A stretch of 25,733 bases of DNA from Alphaproteobacteria bacterium. Lineage in GTDB: Bacteria; Pseudomonadota; Alphaproteobacteria; Sphingomonadales; Sphingomonadaceae. The translations under genes were made by a program, and so were the position numbers. Numbering within the stretch: position 1 is the stretch's first letter; each line of letters opens with the position of its first letter. A model generated the notes under the pieces. The model had not been told where the DNA came from, made no database searches, and saw only the letters and a list, made by a program, of their open reading frames with translations. The stretch lies in contig JAGWVG010000003.1 of the NCBI GenBank assembly GCA_018970965.1, positions 1-25,733 on the forward strand. The letters are read 5' to 3'. This document shows, piece after piece, positions 1 to 7,926 of the stretch.

Positions 1-1438
1 CGATGGCATAACCTTTGGTCACGGCCTTGGTGGTGTTGCCCACAGCATCCAGAGCATCGGTCTTTTCACGCACCGAGTCATCCAGGCCTGCCATTTCAGC
101 AATGCCGCCAGCATTGTCGGTCACGGGGCCATAAGCGTCGAGCGCAACGACCATGCCGGCAAGTGCGAGCATCGCAGTGGCCGCAAAGGCAATGCCAATC
201 AGGCCTGCCAGCTGATAGGCCACAATAATGCCCACGCAGATGACAATTGTCGGCATCGCGGTGGCTTCAAGGCTGATCGCCAGACCCTGAATCACGTTGG
301 TGCCGTGGCCGGTTTCTGATGCCTTGGCGATCGAGCGGACCGGGCGATAATTGGTGCCCGTATAATATTCGGTAATCCACACAATCAGGCCCGTCACGAC
401 GAGGCCCAGCAGCGCGCAATAGAAGAGCGTGCGGCCAGTAAAGCCACCCGTGCCGTCAACATTGGCACCAATCACCGTCTCCATACCGCCCAGGGAATAG
501 CCAATGGCCCACCAGATGGCGCCAACCGACAAAATGGCGGTGACAAGGAAGCCCTTGTACATCGCGCCCATGATGTTGTTGGATCCGCCGAGGCGGACGA
601 AATAGGTGCCGATGATCGAGGTCAGCACGCACACGCCGCCAATCAGCAGCGGCAGGCTCATCAGCGGCAGAAGCATATCGCCTGCGCCTTTAACAAGCAG
701 TGCGATGAGCACCATCGTTGCGCCCACAGTTACGACATAGGTTTCAAACAAGTCAGCGGCCATGCCTGCGCAGTCGCCGACATTATCGCCCACATTGTCC
801 GCAATCACGGCCGGGTTGCGAGGATCATCTTCCGGAATGCCAGCTTCAACCTTGCCAACCAAGTCGGCGCCCACGTCTGCGGCTTTGGTGAAGATCCCAC
901 CGCCCAAACGTGCGAAGATCGAAATCAGCGAGGCGCCAAAGGCCAACGCGACGAGCGCATCGACAACAACGCGATCATCGGGCGCATGGCCTGCCATGAA
1001 GACGAGGTAGTAGAAGAACACTGCAATCGCGAGCAGAGCAAGGCCAGCGACCAGCAGGCCCGTAATTGCGCCTGCGCGGAACGCCATTGTCAAGCCCGCT
1101 TGCAGCCCCGTTTGCGCGGCGGCCGCCGTGCGCACGTTTGAGCGGACCGAGATGTTCATCCCGATATAGCCGGCCACGCCCGACAGCACGGCCCCGATGA
1201 GGAAGCCTGCGGCCGAAACAGCACCGAGAAAATAGAAAACGAGTGCAGCCACAACCACGCCAACCATGGCAATGGTGCGGTATTGGCGACCCAGATAGGC
1301 TTGTGCGCCTTCCTGAATAGCCCCTGCAATTTCTTGCATTTTTTCATTGCCGGCAGAAGCGCCGAGGACTTGCCGGCTCGTGACGAAACCGTACACGATG
1401 GCCAGCAGACCAAAAGCAATTGCCAATTGAACAATCAT
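1..1438 (-). CDS. hppA: Membrane proton-translocating pyrophosphatase, K+-independent type (partial, C-terminus off the left edge)
   Basis: This integral inner-membrane pump hydrolyses pyrophosphate and exports protons. I translated 479 codons from the ATG at 1438; the usual length is about 700, so the last third lies outside the window. The N-terminus [20 protein letters not shown] is a first membrane helix and further hydrophobic helices follow. The substrate-site motif [11 protein letters not shown] is at residues 189-199, followed by the acidic stretch with [19 protein letters not shown]. At the very edge the protein reads [13 protein letters not shown]. The Lys after GNTT (residue 471) is the residue that marks K+-independent enzymes; K+-dependent ones have Ala there. 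A purine-rich Shine-Dalgarno (GGAAGGGGG) precedes the start. It lies 121 bp downstream of thiL on the same strand and may share its transcript. No frameshift is seen. Confidence 0.96.
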   Translation of the reverse strand, partial: MIVQLAIAFGLLAIVYGFVTSRQVLGASAGNEKMQEIAGAIQEGAQAYLGRQYRTIAMVGVVVAALVFYFLGAVSAAGFLIGAVLSGVAGYIGMNISVRSNVRTAAAAQTGLQAGLTMAFRAGAITGLLVAGLALLAIAVFFYYLVFMAGHAPDDRVVVDALVALAFGASLISIFARLGGGIFTKAADVGADLVGKVEAGIPEDDPRNPAVIADNVGDNVGDCAGMAADLFETYVVTVGATMVLIALLVKGAGDMLLPLMSLPLLIGGVCVLTSIIGTYFVRLGGSNNIMGAMYKGFLVTAILSVGAIWWAIGYSLGGMETVIGANVDGTGGFTGRTLFYCALLGLVVTGLIVWITEYYTGTNYRPVRSIAKASETGHGTNVIQGLAISLEATAMPTIVICVGIIVAYQLAGLIGIAFAATAMLALAGMVVALDAYGPVTDNAGGIAEMAGLDDSVREKTDALDAVGNTTKAVTKGYAI

Positions 1439-1559
1439 CAGGGTTATCCCCCTTCCCATACTGGTTCAACGACCCGGCCTGACCTTTGTGTAAGATCATG
1501 TGCGCGGGACCGCGGCAGGGTATGCAGGGTGATTCGGGGGTTGGCAAGCCCAGTCCAGG

Positions 1560-2471
1560 CTATCCCTGATGAAGCCAACCCAATTGCGAAGGAAGCGGAA
1601 CGTGCCCTGCACGATCAGTCAGGTGCAGGCCCGGTGCTGCAACCAATTGGCCAATACGCTGTGGCTGGCCTGGCAAATCGCGCAAGGGCAGGGCCGAGGT
1701 GAAGAGCAGCGCATAATCATCCCCCGCTGTTGCCGCGCGAAGACGCGCAGCACGATCATCCCCCAAGCGCAAAGCGGCTTTGGATAAAGGTATCGCCTCC
1801 AGATCAATGGCAACCCCCACGCCGCTGGCGTTGGCCAGTCGCAGGGCATCAATCAGCAGCCCGTCTGACACATCCATCATCGCGGAAACTTGGTTTGCCA
1901 AGGCGCAACCCATCTCGATCAAGGGACGCGGACGGCGATAGGCCGTGACCAATTCGGCGGGTCCGCTCATTTGCCCAGAGGCAATTGCAAGCCCCAGCCC
2001 TGCATCGCCAATGACACCCGCCACATATAAGGCATCGCCAACCGCGCCGCCGGCGCGCGACGGCACATGGCCTGTTGCCCGGCCAATCGCCGTCAGTCCA
2101 AAGCTGCGTGGCGCGCCTTTGGGCATGGCGACAGTATCGCCACCCAATAGCGGCACGTTCATGTGCAACAAGGCTTCGTGCAGGCCGCGAACAAAAGCCG
2201 CGTTCCAATCAGGATCGTCGGTCAGGCCAGTTCCCGTCAGCACACCAATGGGCACCGCACCTTTGGCCGCAAGGTCAGACAAATTTACGGCCACCAGCTT
2301 CCACGCCACATCAGCTGGCGGGTCATTGGGCAGAAAATGCACGCCTTCAACAATCATGTCATGCGTCAGCACCAAATCGCCCAGCACGGCGGCATCATCC
2401 ATCAGCCCACGGGCTGCGGGATGCGTGGCAATGCCCCGCAAAGCGTCGAGCAAATCGGTCTCCAACGTCAT
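1560..2471 (-). CDS. thiL: Thiamine-monophosphate kinase
   Basis: This is a cytoplasmic enzyme that phosphorylates thiamine monophosphate to thiamine diphosphate, the last step of cofactor synthesis. The 303-residue length is close to the family norm. Visible family motifs are DDAAVL near residue 25, HDMIVEGVHF near 37, AVNLSDLAAKGA near 60, LLGGDT near 108, MMDVSDGLLIDA near 197 (the Mg/ATP-binding DVSDG signature) and GDDYALLFT near 250. The ATG at 2471 is the first possible start because an in-frame stop lies immediately upstream (TAA GCC ATG). No strong Shine-Dalgarno is visible. It is transcribed toward hppA and is divergent from the SDR gene, with 90 bp between starts. No TPP riboswitch is seen upstream. 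Confidence 0.95.
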   Translation of the reverse strand: MTLETDLLDALRGIATHPAARGLMDDAAVLGDLVLTHDMIVEGVHFLPNDPPADVAWKLVAVNLSDLAAKGAVPIGVLTGTGLTDDPDWNAAFVRGLHEALLHMNVPLLGGDTVAMPKGAPRSFGLTAIGRATGHVPSRAGGAVGDALYVAGVIGDAGLGLAIASGQMSGPAELVTAYRRPRPLIEMGCALANQVSAMMDVSDGLLIDALRLANASGVGVAIDLEAIPLSKAALRLGDDRAARLRAATAGDDYALLFTSALPLRDLPGQPQRIGQLVAAPGLHLTDRAGHVPLPSQLGWLHQG

Positions 2472-2561
2472 GGCTTAGGCTTTGATTCCATTTTTTCGCA
2501 TTGGCGGGGCGCATCCCCTTGGTCTAGGGGAGACGCATAGAGACAAAAGAGAGGATATGAA

Positions 2562-3359
2562 ATGGCCGCGCGCAAGGCGATTTTTGTAACAGGGGGCGCA
2601 TCCGGCATTGGTCGTGCCGTTGCCATCCACTTTGCCAATAAGGGCTGGTTTGTCGGGCTTGCCGATATTGACCGCAAGGGCATGGAAGCCACGGCCGCGC
2701 AACTGCCCCAAGGCCAAAGCGCGCTGTATGATCTTGATGTGCGGGATGCTGCGCAATGGAAGGCGGCGCTGGAAGGCTTTTGGAAAGCGTCGGGTGGTCG
2801 GTTGGATGTCATGTTCAACAATGCCGGCATTGGCCGCGGCGGGCCTTTTGAACAGGTCACCCCTGATGAGCATGATTTGATGCTCGATGTAAATTTGAAG
2901 GGCGTCGTCCGTGGGGCAGAAGCGGCTTACCCATATCTTGTTCAAACGCCGGGGTCGTGCTTGCTCAATACATGTTCGGCGGCTGGCCTTTATGGCGCGG
3001 GCGGCCTGGCCGTTTATGCCGCGACCAAATTTGGCGTCCGTGGCCTCACCGAGGCGTTGGATATTGAATGGGCACCCCAGGGCATTCGTGTCCGCAGTTT
3101 GATGCCCAGCTTTATTGACACGCCCATTTTGGACAGCATCTCATCTGGCTCCAACCGCCCGCCGCGCGAGCGTCTGCAAGAAGCCGGATTTGAAATTTCG
3201 CCCGTTGCGATGGTCGCCGAAGCGGCATGGCAGGCCGTGGAAGGCAAGAAGGTCCATACGCTGGTTGGAAAGACGGCGCGTCAATTGGCCATGCTGGCGC
3301 GCTTTGCCCCTGGCCTGATCCGCAATCGTTCCAAGCGCCTGCACGATACGGCGGACTAA
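2562..3359 (+). CDS. Short-chain dehydrogenase/reductase (classical SDR)
   Basis: A 265-residue NAD(P)-dependent oxidoreductase of the classical SDR family. The Rossmann cofactor motif TGGASGIG is at residues 10-17, NNAG at 86-89, the catalytic Ser at 139 (NTCSAAG) and the YxxxK pair at Tyr152/Lys156 (YAATK), so the active site is complete. The substrate cannot be read from sequence. The start has a GAGAGGA Shine-Dalgarno just upstream. Its 3' end lies 5 bp from the end of the convergent TetR gene, which in turn is divergent from a TonB-dependent receptor. That context suggests, without proving, a role in processing a hydrophobic or aromatic compound taken up by the receptor. The C-terminal tail (about residue 215 on) is basic and variable, as is common in such SDRs. 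Confidence 0.9.
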   Translation: MAARKAIFVTGGASGIGRAVAIHFANKGWFVGLADIDRKGMEATAAQLPQGQSALYDLDVRDAAQWKAALEGFWKASGGRLDVMFNNAGIGRGGPFEQVTPDEHDLMLDVNLKGVVRGAEAAYPYLVQTPGSCLLNTCSAAGLYGAGGLAVYAATKFGVRGLTEALDIEWAPQGIRVRSLMPSFIDTPILDSISSGSNRPPRERLQEAGFEISPVAMVAEAAWQAVEGKKVHTLVGKTARQLAMLARFAPGLIRNRSKRLHDTAD

Positions 3360-3364
3360 AGAAA

Positions 3365-3973
3365 TCAGCTTAGGCCGCTGCTCAATAAGTCATTGGCAGC
3401 AGCGGCCACAGCGACCAGATCAGCGGCTTCGTCCATCACGCCAAAGCGCAGGCCGAGAAAGACGTTCATTCCCATGATGGCCCAAGCATGGGCTTCTTGT
3501 GGGGGCACGCGCAATTCCCCTTTGGCATAAGCAGCATTTAGCCGTTCCAAAATGCGGGCGGCAGTTGAGGAATAATGCGTGCGCCAATCCTCGGGTGCCA
3601 CAAATTCCGCTTCATCAATGATGCGGTAAATTTCCTTATGTTCCCGCGCAAACTTCAAAAAAGCCAGCAGAGCGACGCCTTCAGCGTCAACAGCCGAACC
3701 CTTGTGTTGCGATAGGGCCGGCGCAACTTGGGTGCGTACTCGGCCACTCATATCAGCCACAAGTGCCTTAAACAGAGCCTCTTTCGATTCAAAATAGGTG
3801 TAAAAACTTCCCAGGGCGACACCTGCGCGAATGGTGATTGAGACAATCGAGCTTTCATGAAAGCCCTTTTCCCCAAATTCCGCTGCCGCTGCGTCGAGTA
3901 TGGCGCGCTGTGTTCGGCGGCCCCGCTCGGTGCGCGGCGCACGCTGGCCAATTGGCGCGCGGGCTGGGGTCAT
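3365..3973 (-). CDS. TetR/AcrR family transcriptional regulator
   Basis: This is a one-component repressor-type regulator of 202 residues. The N-terminal helix-turn-helix spans about residues 18-66, with the family pattern RRTQRAILDAAAAEFGEKGF and then RAGVALGSFYTYFESKEALF. The C-terminal ligand-binding half is variable and its effector is unknown. I choose the ATG at 3973 rather than one 14 codons upstream because it has AAGGAG at ideal spacing (7 nt). The gene is divergent from the TonB-dependent receptor. The intergenic region holds a perfect inverted repeat overlapping both promoters, so it probably represses the receptor and itself. Its 3' end nearly touches the SDR gene. Target and ligand are inferred from position only. 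Confidence 0.92.
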   Translation of the reverse strand: MTPARAPIGQRAPRTERGRRTQRAILDAAAAEFGEKGFHESSIVSITIRAGVALGSFYTYFESKEALFKALVADMSGRVRTQVAPALSQHKGSAVDAEGVALLAFLKFAREHKEIYRIIDEAEFVAPEDWRTHYSSTAARILERLNAAYAKGELRVPPQEAHAWAIMGMNVFLGLRFGVMDEAADLVAVAAAANDLLSSGLS

Positions 3974-4040
3974 CCTTAGTCTCCTTGGCGGCATCTGGTG
4001 TTGCCTTCTTGCCACCCTTAGGCGGCAAGCCGCTTCCCCT

Positions 4041-4069
4041 CAATAAACAAAAGTTGAAAGTTGGTTCAA
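4041..4069 (-). promoter_or_regulatory. Putative promoter of the TetR gene
   Basis: On the minus strand TTGAAC (4069-4064) and TTATTG (4046-4041) are separated by 17 bp, a good sigma-70-like arrangement about 70 bp upstream of the preferred TetR start. It overlaps the inverted repeat at 4049-4074, which fits autoregulation. Confidence 0.5.
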
Positions 4070-4074
4070 CTTTT
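4049..4074. promoter_or_regulatory. Perfect inverted repeat, probable TetR operator
   Basis: AAAAGTTGAA (4049-4058) and TTCAACTTTT (4065-4074) are exact reverse complements separated by 6 bp. The site lies between the divergent TetR and receptor genes and covers the -35 boxes of both predicted promoters. The size and symmetry suit a TetR-family dimer. Binding is inferred, not shown. Confidence 0.65.
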
Positions 4075-4081
4075 ATATAAC
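4054..4081 (+). promoter_or_regulatory. Putative promoter of the TonB-dependent receptor gene
   Basis: TTGAAA (4054-4059) and TATAAC (4076-4081) are spaced by 16 bp, close to sigma-70 consensus. Transcription would begin near 4088, leaving a leader of about 60 nt before the ATG at 4151. The operator-like repeat fills most of the spacer, so a bound repressor would block polymerase. Confidence 0.55.
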
Positions 4082-4150
4082 AAGCCATGGATCACCGCCA
4101 AATTGTGCCACAGGGGCGCGCAGGGCGGGGACTTGAAAGGGAGAGATTTT

Positions 4151-6466
4151 ATGCGAACCGCAGCTCTGCTTGCCCGCACATCATGCATCGCCAGTGCCTT
4201 TTTCGCTGTAACAGCCGTGCCGGCTGTGGCGCAGGAAACCGCGCTTGCCGCGACAGCAAGTGATGATGTGATTGTTGTCACGGCCCGCCGGCGTGAAGAA
4301 AATCTGCTGGATGTGCCTGTCGCGATTACCGCTATTTCTGGCGATCAATTGGCGCGCACGGGCGCGATCGATATTACGTCCATTGCGGATCAGGCGCCGA
4401 ACGTGACGCTGGAAGCAAGCCGCGCGACCAACTCAACCCTGACGGCCTTTATCCGCGGCGTTGGTCAGCAAGATCCTGTGTCGGGCTTTGAGCAAGGCGT
4501 CGGCATTTATCTGGATGACGTATATCTCAACCGCCCGCAGGCCGCCGTTCTCGATATTTATGATGTGGAGCGGATCGAAGTGCTGCGTGGCCCGCAAGGC
4601 ACGCTTTATGGCCGCAACACCGTCGGCGGCGCCGTGAAATATGTGACCCGCCGTCTGGATGATACTGCGCATGTCAATTTGCGGGGAACGCTGGGCACCT
4701 ATCGCCAGACGGATGGAATTGTGTCTGCCAGCACGCCGATTGGCGATGGCACCGTGCGCATTGGTGGGTCGCTGGCGCGCTTGTCGCGCGGCGGCTTTGG
4801 TAAAAACCTCACCACGGGCCGCGAAAATTACAACAAAGATATTTGGGCGGGCCGTGGCACGCTTGAAATTCACAAAGATGGCTTCTTCGCGCGCGTCTCG
4901 GGAGATTACACGCGCGATCGCTCGAATGAGCGGGGCGGCCATCGCCTGATCCCCAGCCTGCAAACCAACACGCCGATGCTGGCCAATGTCTATGACTCGC
5001 AGGGCGGTTTGGTTTCGCCCAAACAAAATGTGAAGGCATGGGGTGTCTCGCTGTTTATGGAAGGCGAGCTCAATGACATGTTGAAGCTGCGCTCAATTAC
5101 ATCGCACCGCAAGGATGACTCAGCATCGCCAATTGATTTTGATGCGCTGCCCGCTGCCGATGTCGATGTGCCGGGCTTTTATGCCAACAAGCAAACCAGC
5201 CAAGAAGTTCAGCTGCTCATTGATGCAGGCCGCTTGAATGGCTTGATCGGCGCTTATTATCTTGATGCCTCGGCGCTCACGCAATTTGATGTGCGCTTGT
5301 TCACCACATTAAATGGCCTCACAGCCTATACCAGCGCTGATATTGGGACAAAGACGGCTGCAGGATTTGCGGACTTCACTTATGATCTTAGCGATCAGCT
5401 GAGCTTGTCCGTTGGTGGCCGCTACACATGGGATAAGCGTACGGCAAACATCTTGCGCCAAAATTATCTCGGTGGGGGTTCGCCAGTCTTTGGCGGTGCC
5501 GGTACTGCCTTTGGCGCGCCGGGCACCAAATTTGCGGGCGATGCTGTGTTCAAAAAGTTCACGCCGCGCGCCTCGTTGACCTATAAGCCGAGTGCCGATC
5601 AAACGGCGTATATCTCTTTCTCGCAAGGCTTTAAGGGCGGCGGGTTCGATCCGCGCGGGGCAGGCGTCAACGCCCCAGATTTGGATAAAAATGGCAGCCT
5701 GTCTGATGCTGAAGTTTCGGCCTTTCTGAGCTTCAAGCCGGAAAAGGTGAACTCCTATGAGATCGGCTATAAAGCCGCGATGCTTGATCGGCGCCTGACA
5801 TTGGCGCTGGCCGCATTCCGCATGGATTATACGGATGTGCAAATTCCGGGCTCGGTGGCGTGCACGGTATCGGGTCTGCCCAGCTTCTGCGGCGTTGTCT
5901 CTAATGCCGGTAAGGCGCGGATGCAGGGGATTGAAGCTGAAGGCCGCTTCCGCACAGGCGGGCTGACGCTGTCTGGCTCGCTTGGCTATATTGATGCGAA
6001 ATATCGTGAGTATATCACCAATATCGCCAGCAAGCCGACGGATGTCGCCGCGTATCGCAAGGTGCAAAACACCCCGGCTTGGACGGGCAATGTGCAGGCC
6101 AGCTACACGGCTCCGGCGGGTGATGGCGCGCTGACCACAACGCTGGGTATGTCGTGGAAAAGCACAACCTATCAGTTCGAAATTCCGAACCCCTATCTGG
6201 ATCAACCAGGCTATCAACTGGTCGATGCCTCGCTGGTCTATGCAGCGCCTGACAAGCGCTGGACGATTGGCCTGTTCGGCAAAAACCTGTTCGACAAGCA
6301 CTATAAAACGTCAGGCTATACCTTCATGGCAGCTAACCCCACGACGGGCGCGCTGCTGACCAATCCTGCGGGTCTGTTAATCCCCGCTTTGGGGAAAGAA
6401 GGCACGCTGACCGCCTTTTACGGCAATCCGCGTCAAGTCTTCCTGACGGGCACGCTCAGCTTCTAA
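4151..6466 (+). CDS. TonB-dependent outer-membrane receptor
   Basis: A 771-residue outer-membrane transporter that imports its substrate using TonB/ExbB/ExbD energy. The N-terminus is a typical signal peptide (MRTAALLARTSCIASAFFAV..., likely cleaved after AVAQ at residue 28). Next come a TonB-box-like stretch DDVIVVTARR at about 38-47, a plug domain with GVGIYLDDVYLNR and VEVLRGPQGTLYGRNT-like motifs (here IEVLRGPQGTLYGRNTVGG), a 22-strand-type beta-barrel region, and a C-terminal Phe (GTLSF) as expected for BAM-dependent assembly. The ATG at 4151 is preferred, with AAAGGGAGAG upstream. A longer in-frame start at 4061 would lie inside the promoter/operator. The divergent TetR gene probably regulates it. 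The substrate is unknown; no siderophore gene is nearby, so iron is not implied. Confidence 0.93.
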   Translation: MRTAALLARTSCIASAFFAVTAVPAVAQETALAATASDDVIVVTARRREENLLDVPVAITAISGDQLARTGAIDITSIADQAPNVTLEASRATNSTLTAFIRGVGQQDPVSGFEQGVGIYLDDVYLNRPQAAVLDIYDVERIEVLRGPQGTLYGRNTVGGAVKYVTRRLDDTAHVNLRGTLGTYRQTDGIVSASTPIGDGTVRIGGSLARLSRGGFGKNLTTGRENYNKDIWAGRGTLEIHKDGFFARVSGDYTRDRSNERGGHRLIPSLQTNTPMLANVYDSQGGLVSPKQNVKAWGVSLFMEGELNDMLKLRSITSHRKDDSASPIDFDALPAADVDVPGFYANKQTSQEVQLLIDAGRLNGLIGAYYLDASALTQFDVRLFTTLNGLTAYTSADIGTKTAAGFADFTYDLSDQLSLSVGGRYTWDKRTANILRQNYLGGGSPVFGGAGTAFGAPGTKFAGDAVFKKFTPRASLTYKPSADQTAYISFSQGFKGGGFDPRGAGVNAPDLDKNGSLSDAEVSAFLSFKPEKVNSYEIGYKAAMLDRRLTLALAAFRMDYTDVQIPGSVACTVSGLPSFCGVVSNAGKARMQGIEAEGRFRTGGLTLSGSLGYIDAKYREYITNIASKPTDVAAYRKVQNTPAWTGNVQASYTAPAGDGALTTTLGMSWKSTTYQFEIPNPYLDQPGYQLVDASLVYAAPDKRWTIGLFGKNLFDKHYKTSGYTFMAANPTTGALLTNPAGLLIPALGKEGTLTAFYGNPRQVFLTGTLSF

Positions 6467-6490
6467 GCGCGCTTTCCACATCTCCTCCCC

Positions 6491-6526
6491 GGGCCGGGCA
6501 AGTTCGCTTGTCCGGCCCATAATTTT
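6491..6526 (+). terminator. Rho-independent terminator after the receptor gene
   Basis: The arms GGGCCGGGCAAG (6491-6502) and CTTGTCCGGCCC (6507-6518) pair over 12 bp with one G-U wobble around a stable TTCG loop. They are followed by ATAATTTT. It starts 24 bp after the receptor stop. Confidence 0.8.
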
Positions 6527-6539
6527 GGGGCGCGGCGAT

Positions 6540-7532
6540 TTACAGCGTCAAAACAATCTTGCCGATATGGTTGCCCGCTTCCATCCGCGCATGAGCCGCC
6601 GCCGCATCAGCCAGCGCAAAGCTCTGGTCCATCACCGGACGCAACTTGCCCTCCGCCACAAATGGCCAAACATGCGCGAGCAATTCTTGGGTGACTTGCG
6701 TTTTAAAGCTCACAGGGCGCGCGCGCAGCGTTGAGCCCGTCATCATCAACCGGCGCACCATCAATGCAGCAATGTTGATTTCCGCGGTCATGCCCCGCTG
6801 AACGGCAATGGTCACGTGGCGACCATCTTCCCGCAAGCAGGCAAGGTTGCGCGGCACATAATCGCCGCCCACCATATCCAGAATGAGGTGCACGCCTTCG
6901 CCCTGCGTCGCTGACTTTACGGCCTCGACAAAATCCACTTGCGCATAGTTGATGGCATGGTCTGCCCCCAGCGATGTGGCGGCGGCGCATTTATCATCCG
7001 ACCCGCATGTCACAATTACGGTCAGCCCAAAGAGCTTGCACAAGGTGATCGCCATCGTCCCAATACCGCTCGTGCCGCCATGGACCAAAATCGTTTCGCC
7101 TTCGCGCGCAAAGCCGCGCTCAAATACATTGGTCCAGACCGTATAGAGTGTTTCGGGCAGGGCTGCGGCTTCGATCATTGATAAACTGTCTGGCACGAGC
7201 AGGCATTGGCCCACAGGGGCGACACAATATTCGGCATAGCCGCCGCCGGCGACCAGCGCGCAGACCTTTTGCCCGATCCAATTGGCATCCACACCTTGCC
7301 CAGCGGCGACAATTTCGCCGGCCACTTCAAGGCCGGGAATGGTGGGCGCGCCAGCGGGCGGCGGATACATGCCGCGTCGCTGCAAAACATCGGGTCGGTT
7401 AACACCGGCTGCAGCCACTTTGATCAACACCTCATTCGGCCCCGCTTGCGGCACGGGGCGCGTAACAGCTTGCAAGACATCTGGCCCGCCAGCGGCCTCG
7501 GGGTCGATGCAGGTCATGGTCGCAGGCAGCAT
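6540..7532 (-). CDS. NAD(P)H-quinone oxidoreductase, PIG3-type zinc-independent MDR family
   Basis: A 330-residue medium-chain reductase of the quinone oxidoreductase group, with no zinc ligands. The GroES-like N-terminal half carries AAGVNRPDVLQRRGMYPPP and GLEVAGEIVAAG. The cofactor-binding half carries ILVHGGTSGIGTMA near residue 142 and GADHAINY near 190. The protein ends in the family-typical HIGKIVLTL. The ATG at 7532 is preferred because AGGAG sits 7 nt upstream; an upstream ATG eight codons earlier lacks this. It is divergent from the DUF1192 gene with 131 bp between starts. From memory this neighbour pair recurs in alphaproteobacteria; I could not check that here. Physiological substrate unknown. 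Confidence 0.9.
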   Translation of the reverse strand: MLPATMTCIDPEAAGGPDVLQAVTRPVPQAGPNEVLIKVAAAGVNRPDVLQRRGMYPPPAGAPTIPGLEVAGEIVAAGQGVDANWIGQKVCALVAGGGYAEYCVAPVGQCLLVPDSLSMIEAAALPETLYTVWTNVFERGFAREGETILVHGGTSGIGTMAITLCKLFGLTVIVTCGSDDKCAAATSLGADHAINYAQVDFVEAVKSATQGEGVHLILDMVGGDYVPRNLACLREDGRHVTIAVQRGMTAEINIAALMVRRLMMTGSTLRARPVSFKTQVTQELLAHVWPFVAEGKLRPVMDQSFALADAAAAHARMEAGNHIGKIVLTL

Positions 7533-7663
7533 GTTGTGTCTCCTCATTTTTGGCACTTTTAGGAGGGAAATTGCCAGCCGGTCAACGAAGCGCGGTGGAT
7601 ACCATCTTTATTGCCTAATTGTCGTGGCTTGACTCCAAACTTGTTTCGCAGGACGCTGGACAA

Positions 7664-7861
7664 ATGGATCTGGACGACCTCTTTGCCAAAAATCCCACCG
7701 ACCCATTGGTTCTCCTGACGCGTCAGGATCTTGACCCATTTTCAGTGGAAGAGCTGGAGGCGCGACAGGCCATTTTAGAGTCGGAAATTGCACGAATTCA
7801 GGAAAAACTGAAAAGTGCCGTTCACGTTCGGGCAAGTGCGGATGCCCTATTCCGCAAATGA
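7664..7861 (+). CDS. DUF1192 family small protein
   Basis: A 65-residue acidic-then-helical protein matching the DUF1192 layout. It has an acidic start (MDLDDLF), a short middle containing LDPFSVEELEARQAILESEI that resembles the family's LS-x-x-EL-x-x-R-I pattern, and a C-terminal basic tail ending in ASADALFRK. The helix from about residue 27 to 52 could form a coiled coil. An in-frame non-ATG start upstream is unlikely; the ATG at 7664 gives the family length. Function unknown. It is 65 bp upstream of clpA on the same strand and could be co-transcribed. Confidence 0.8.
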   Translation: MDLDDLFAKNPTDPLVLLTRQDLDPFSVEELEARQAILESEIARIQEKLKSAVHVRASADALFRK

Positions 7862-7926
7862 GGCGGGGGCCGGGCTTGATAACCAGCCTTAGGCACCCGA
7901 CATGGGGGTATAGAAGGAGCGTTTGA

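Noticed and set aside
2475..2945. Minus-strand frames opposite the SDR gene
   Set aside because: The SDR frame has complete catalytic motifs; the antisense frames have none.
4061..4150. In-frame upstream start that would extend the TonB-dependent receptor by 30 residues
   Set aside because: It lies inside the predicted operator/promoter, lacks a ribosome site, and would hide the signal peptide that begins at 4151.
5309..6301. Minus-strand reading frame of 330 codons
   Set aside because: It is antisense to the TonB-dependent receptor, with no ribosome site and no motif.
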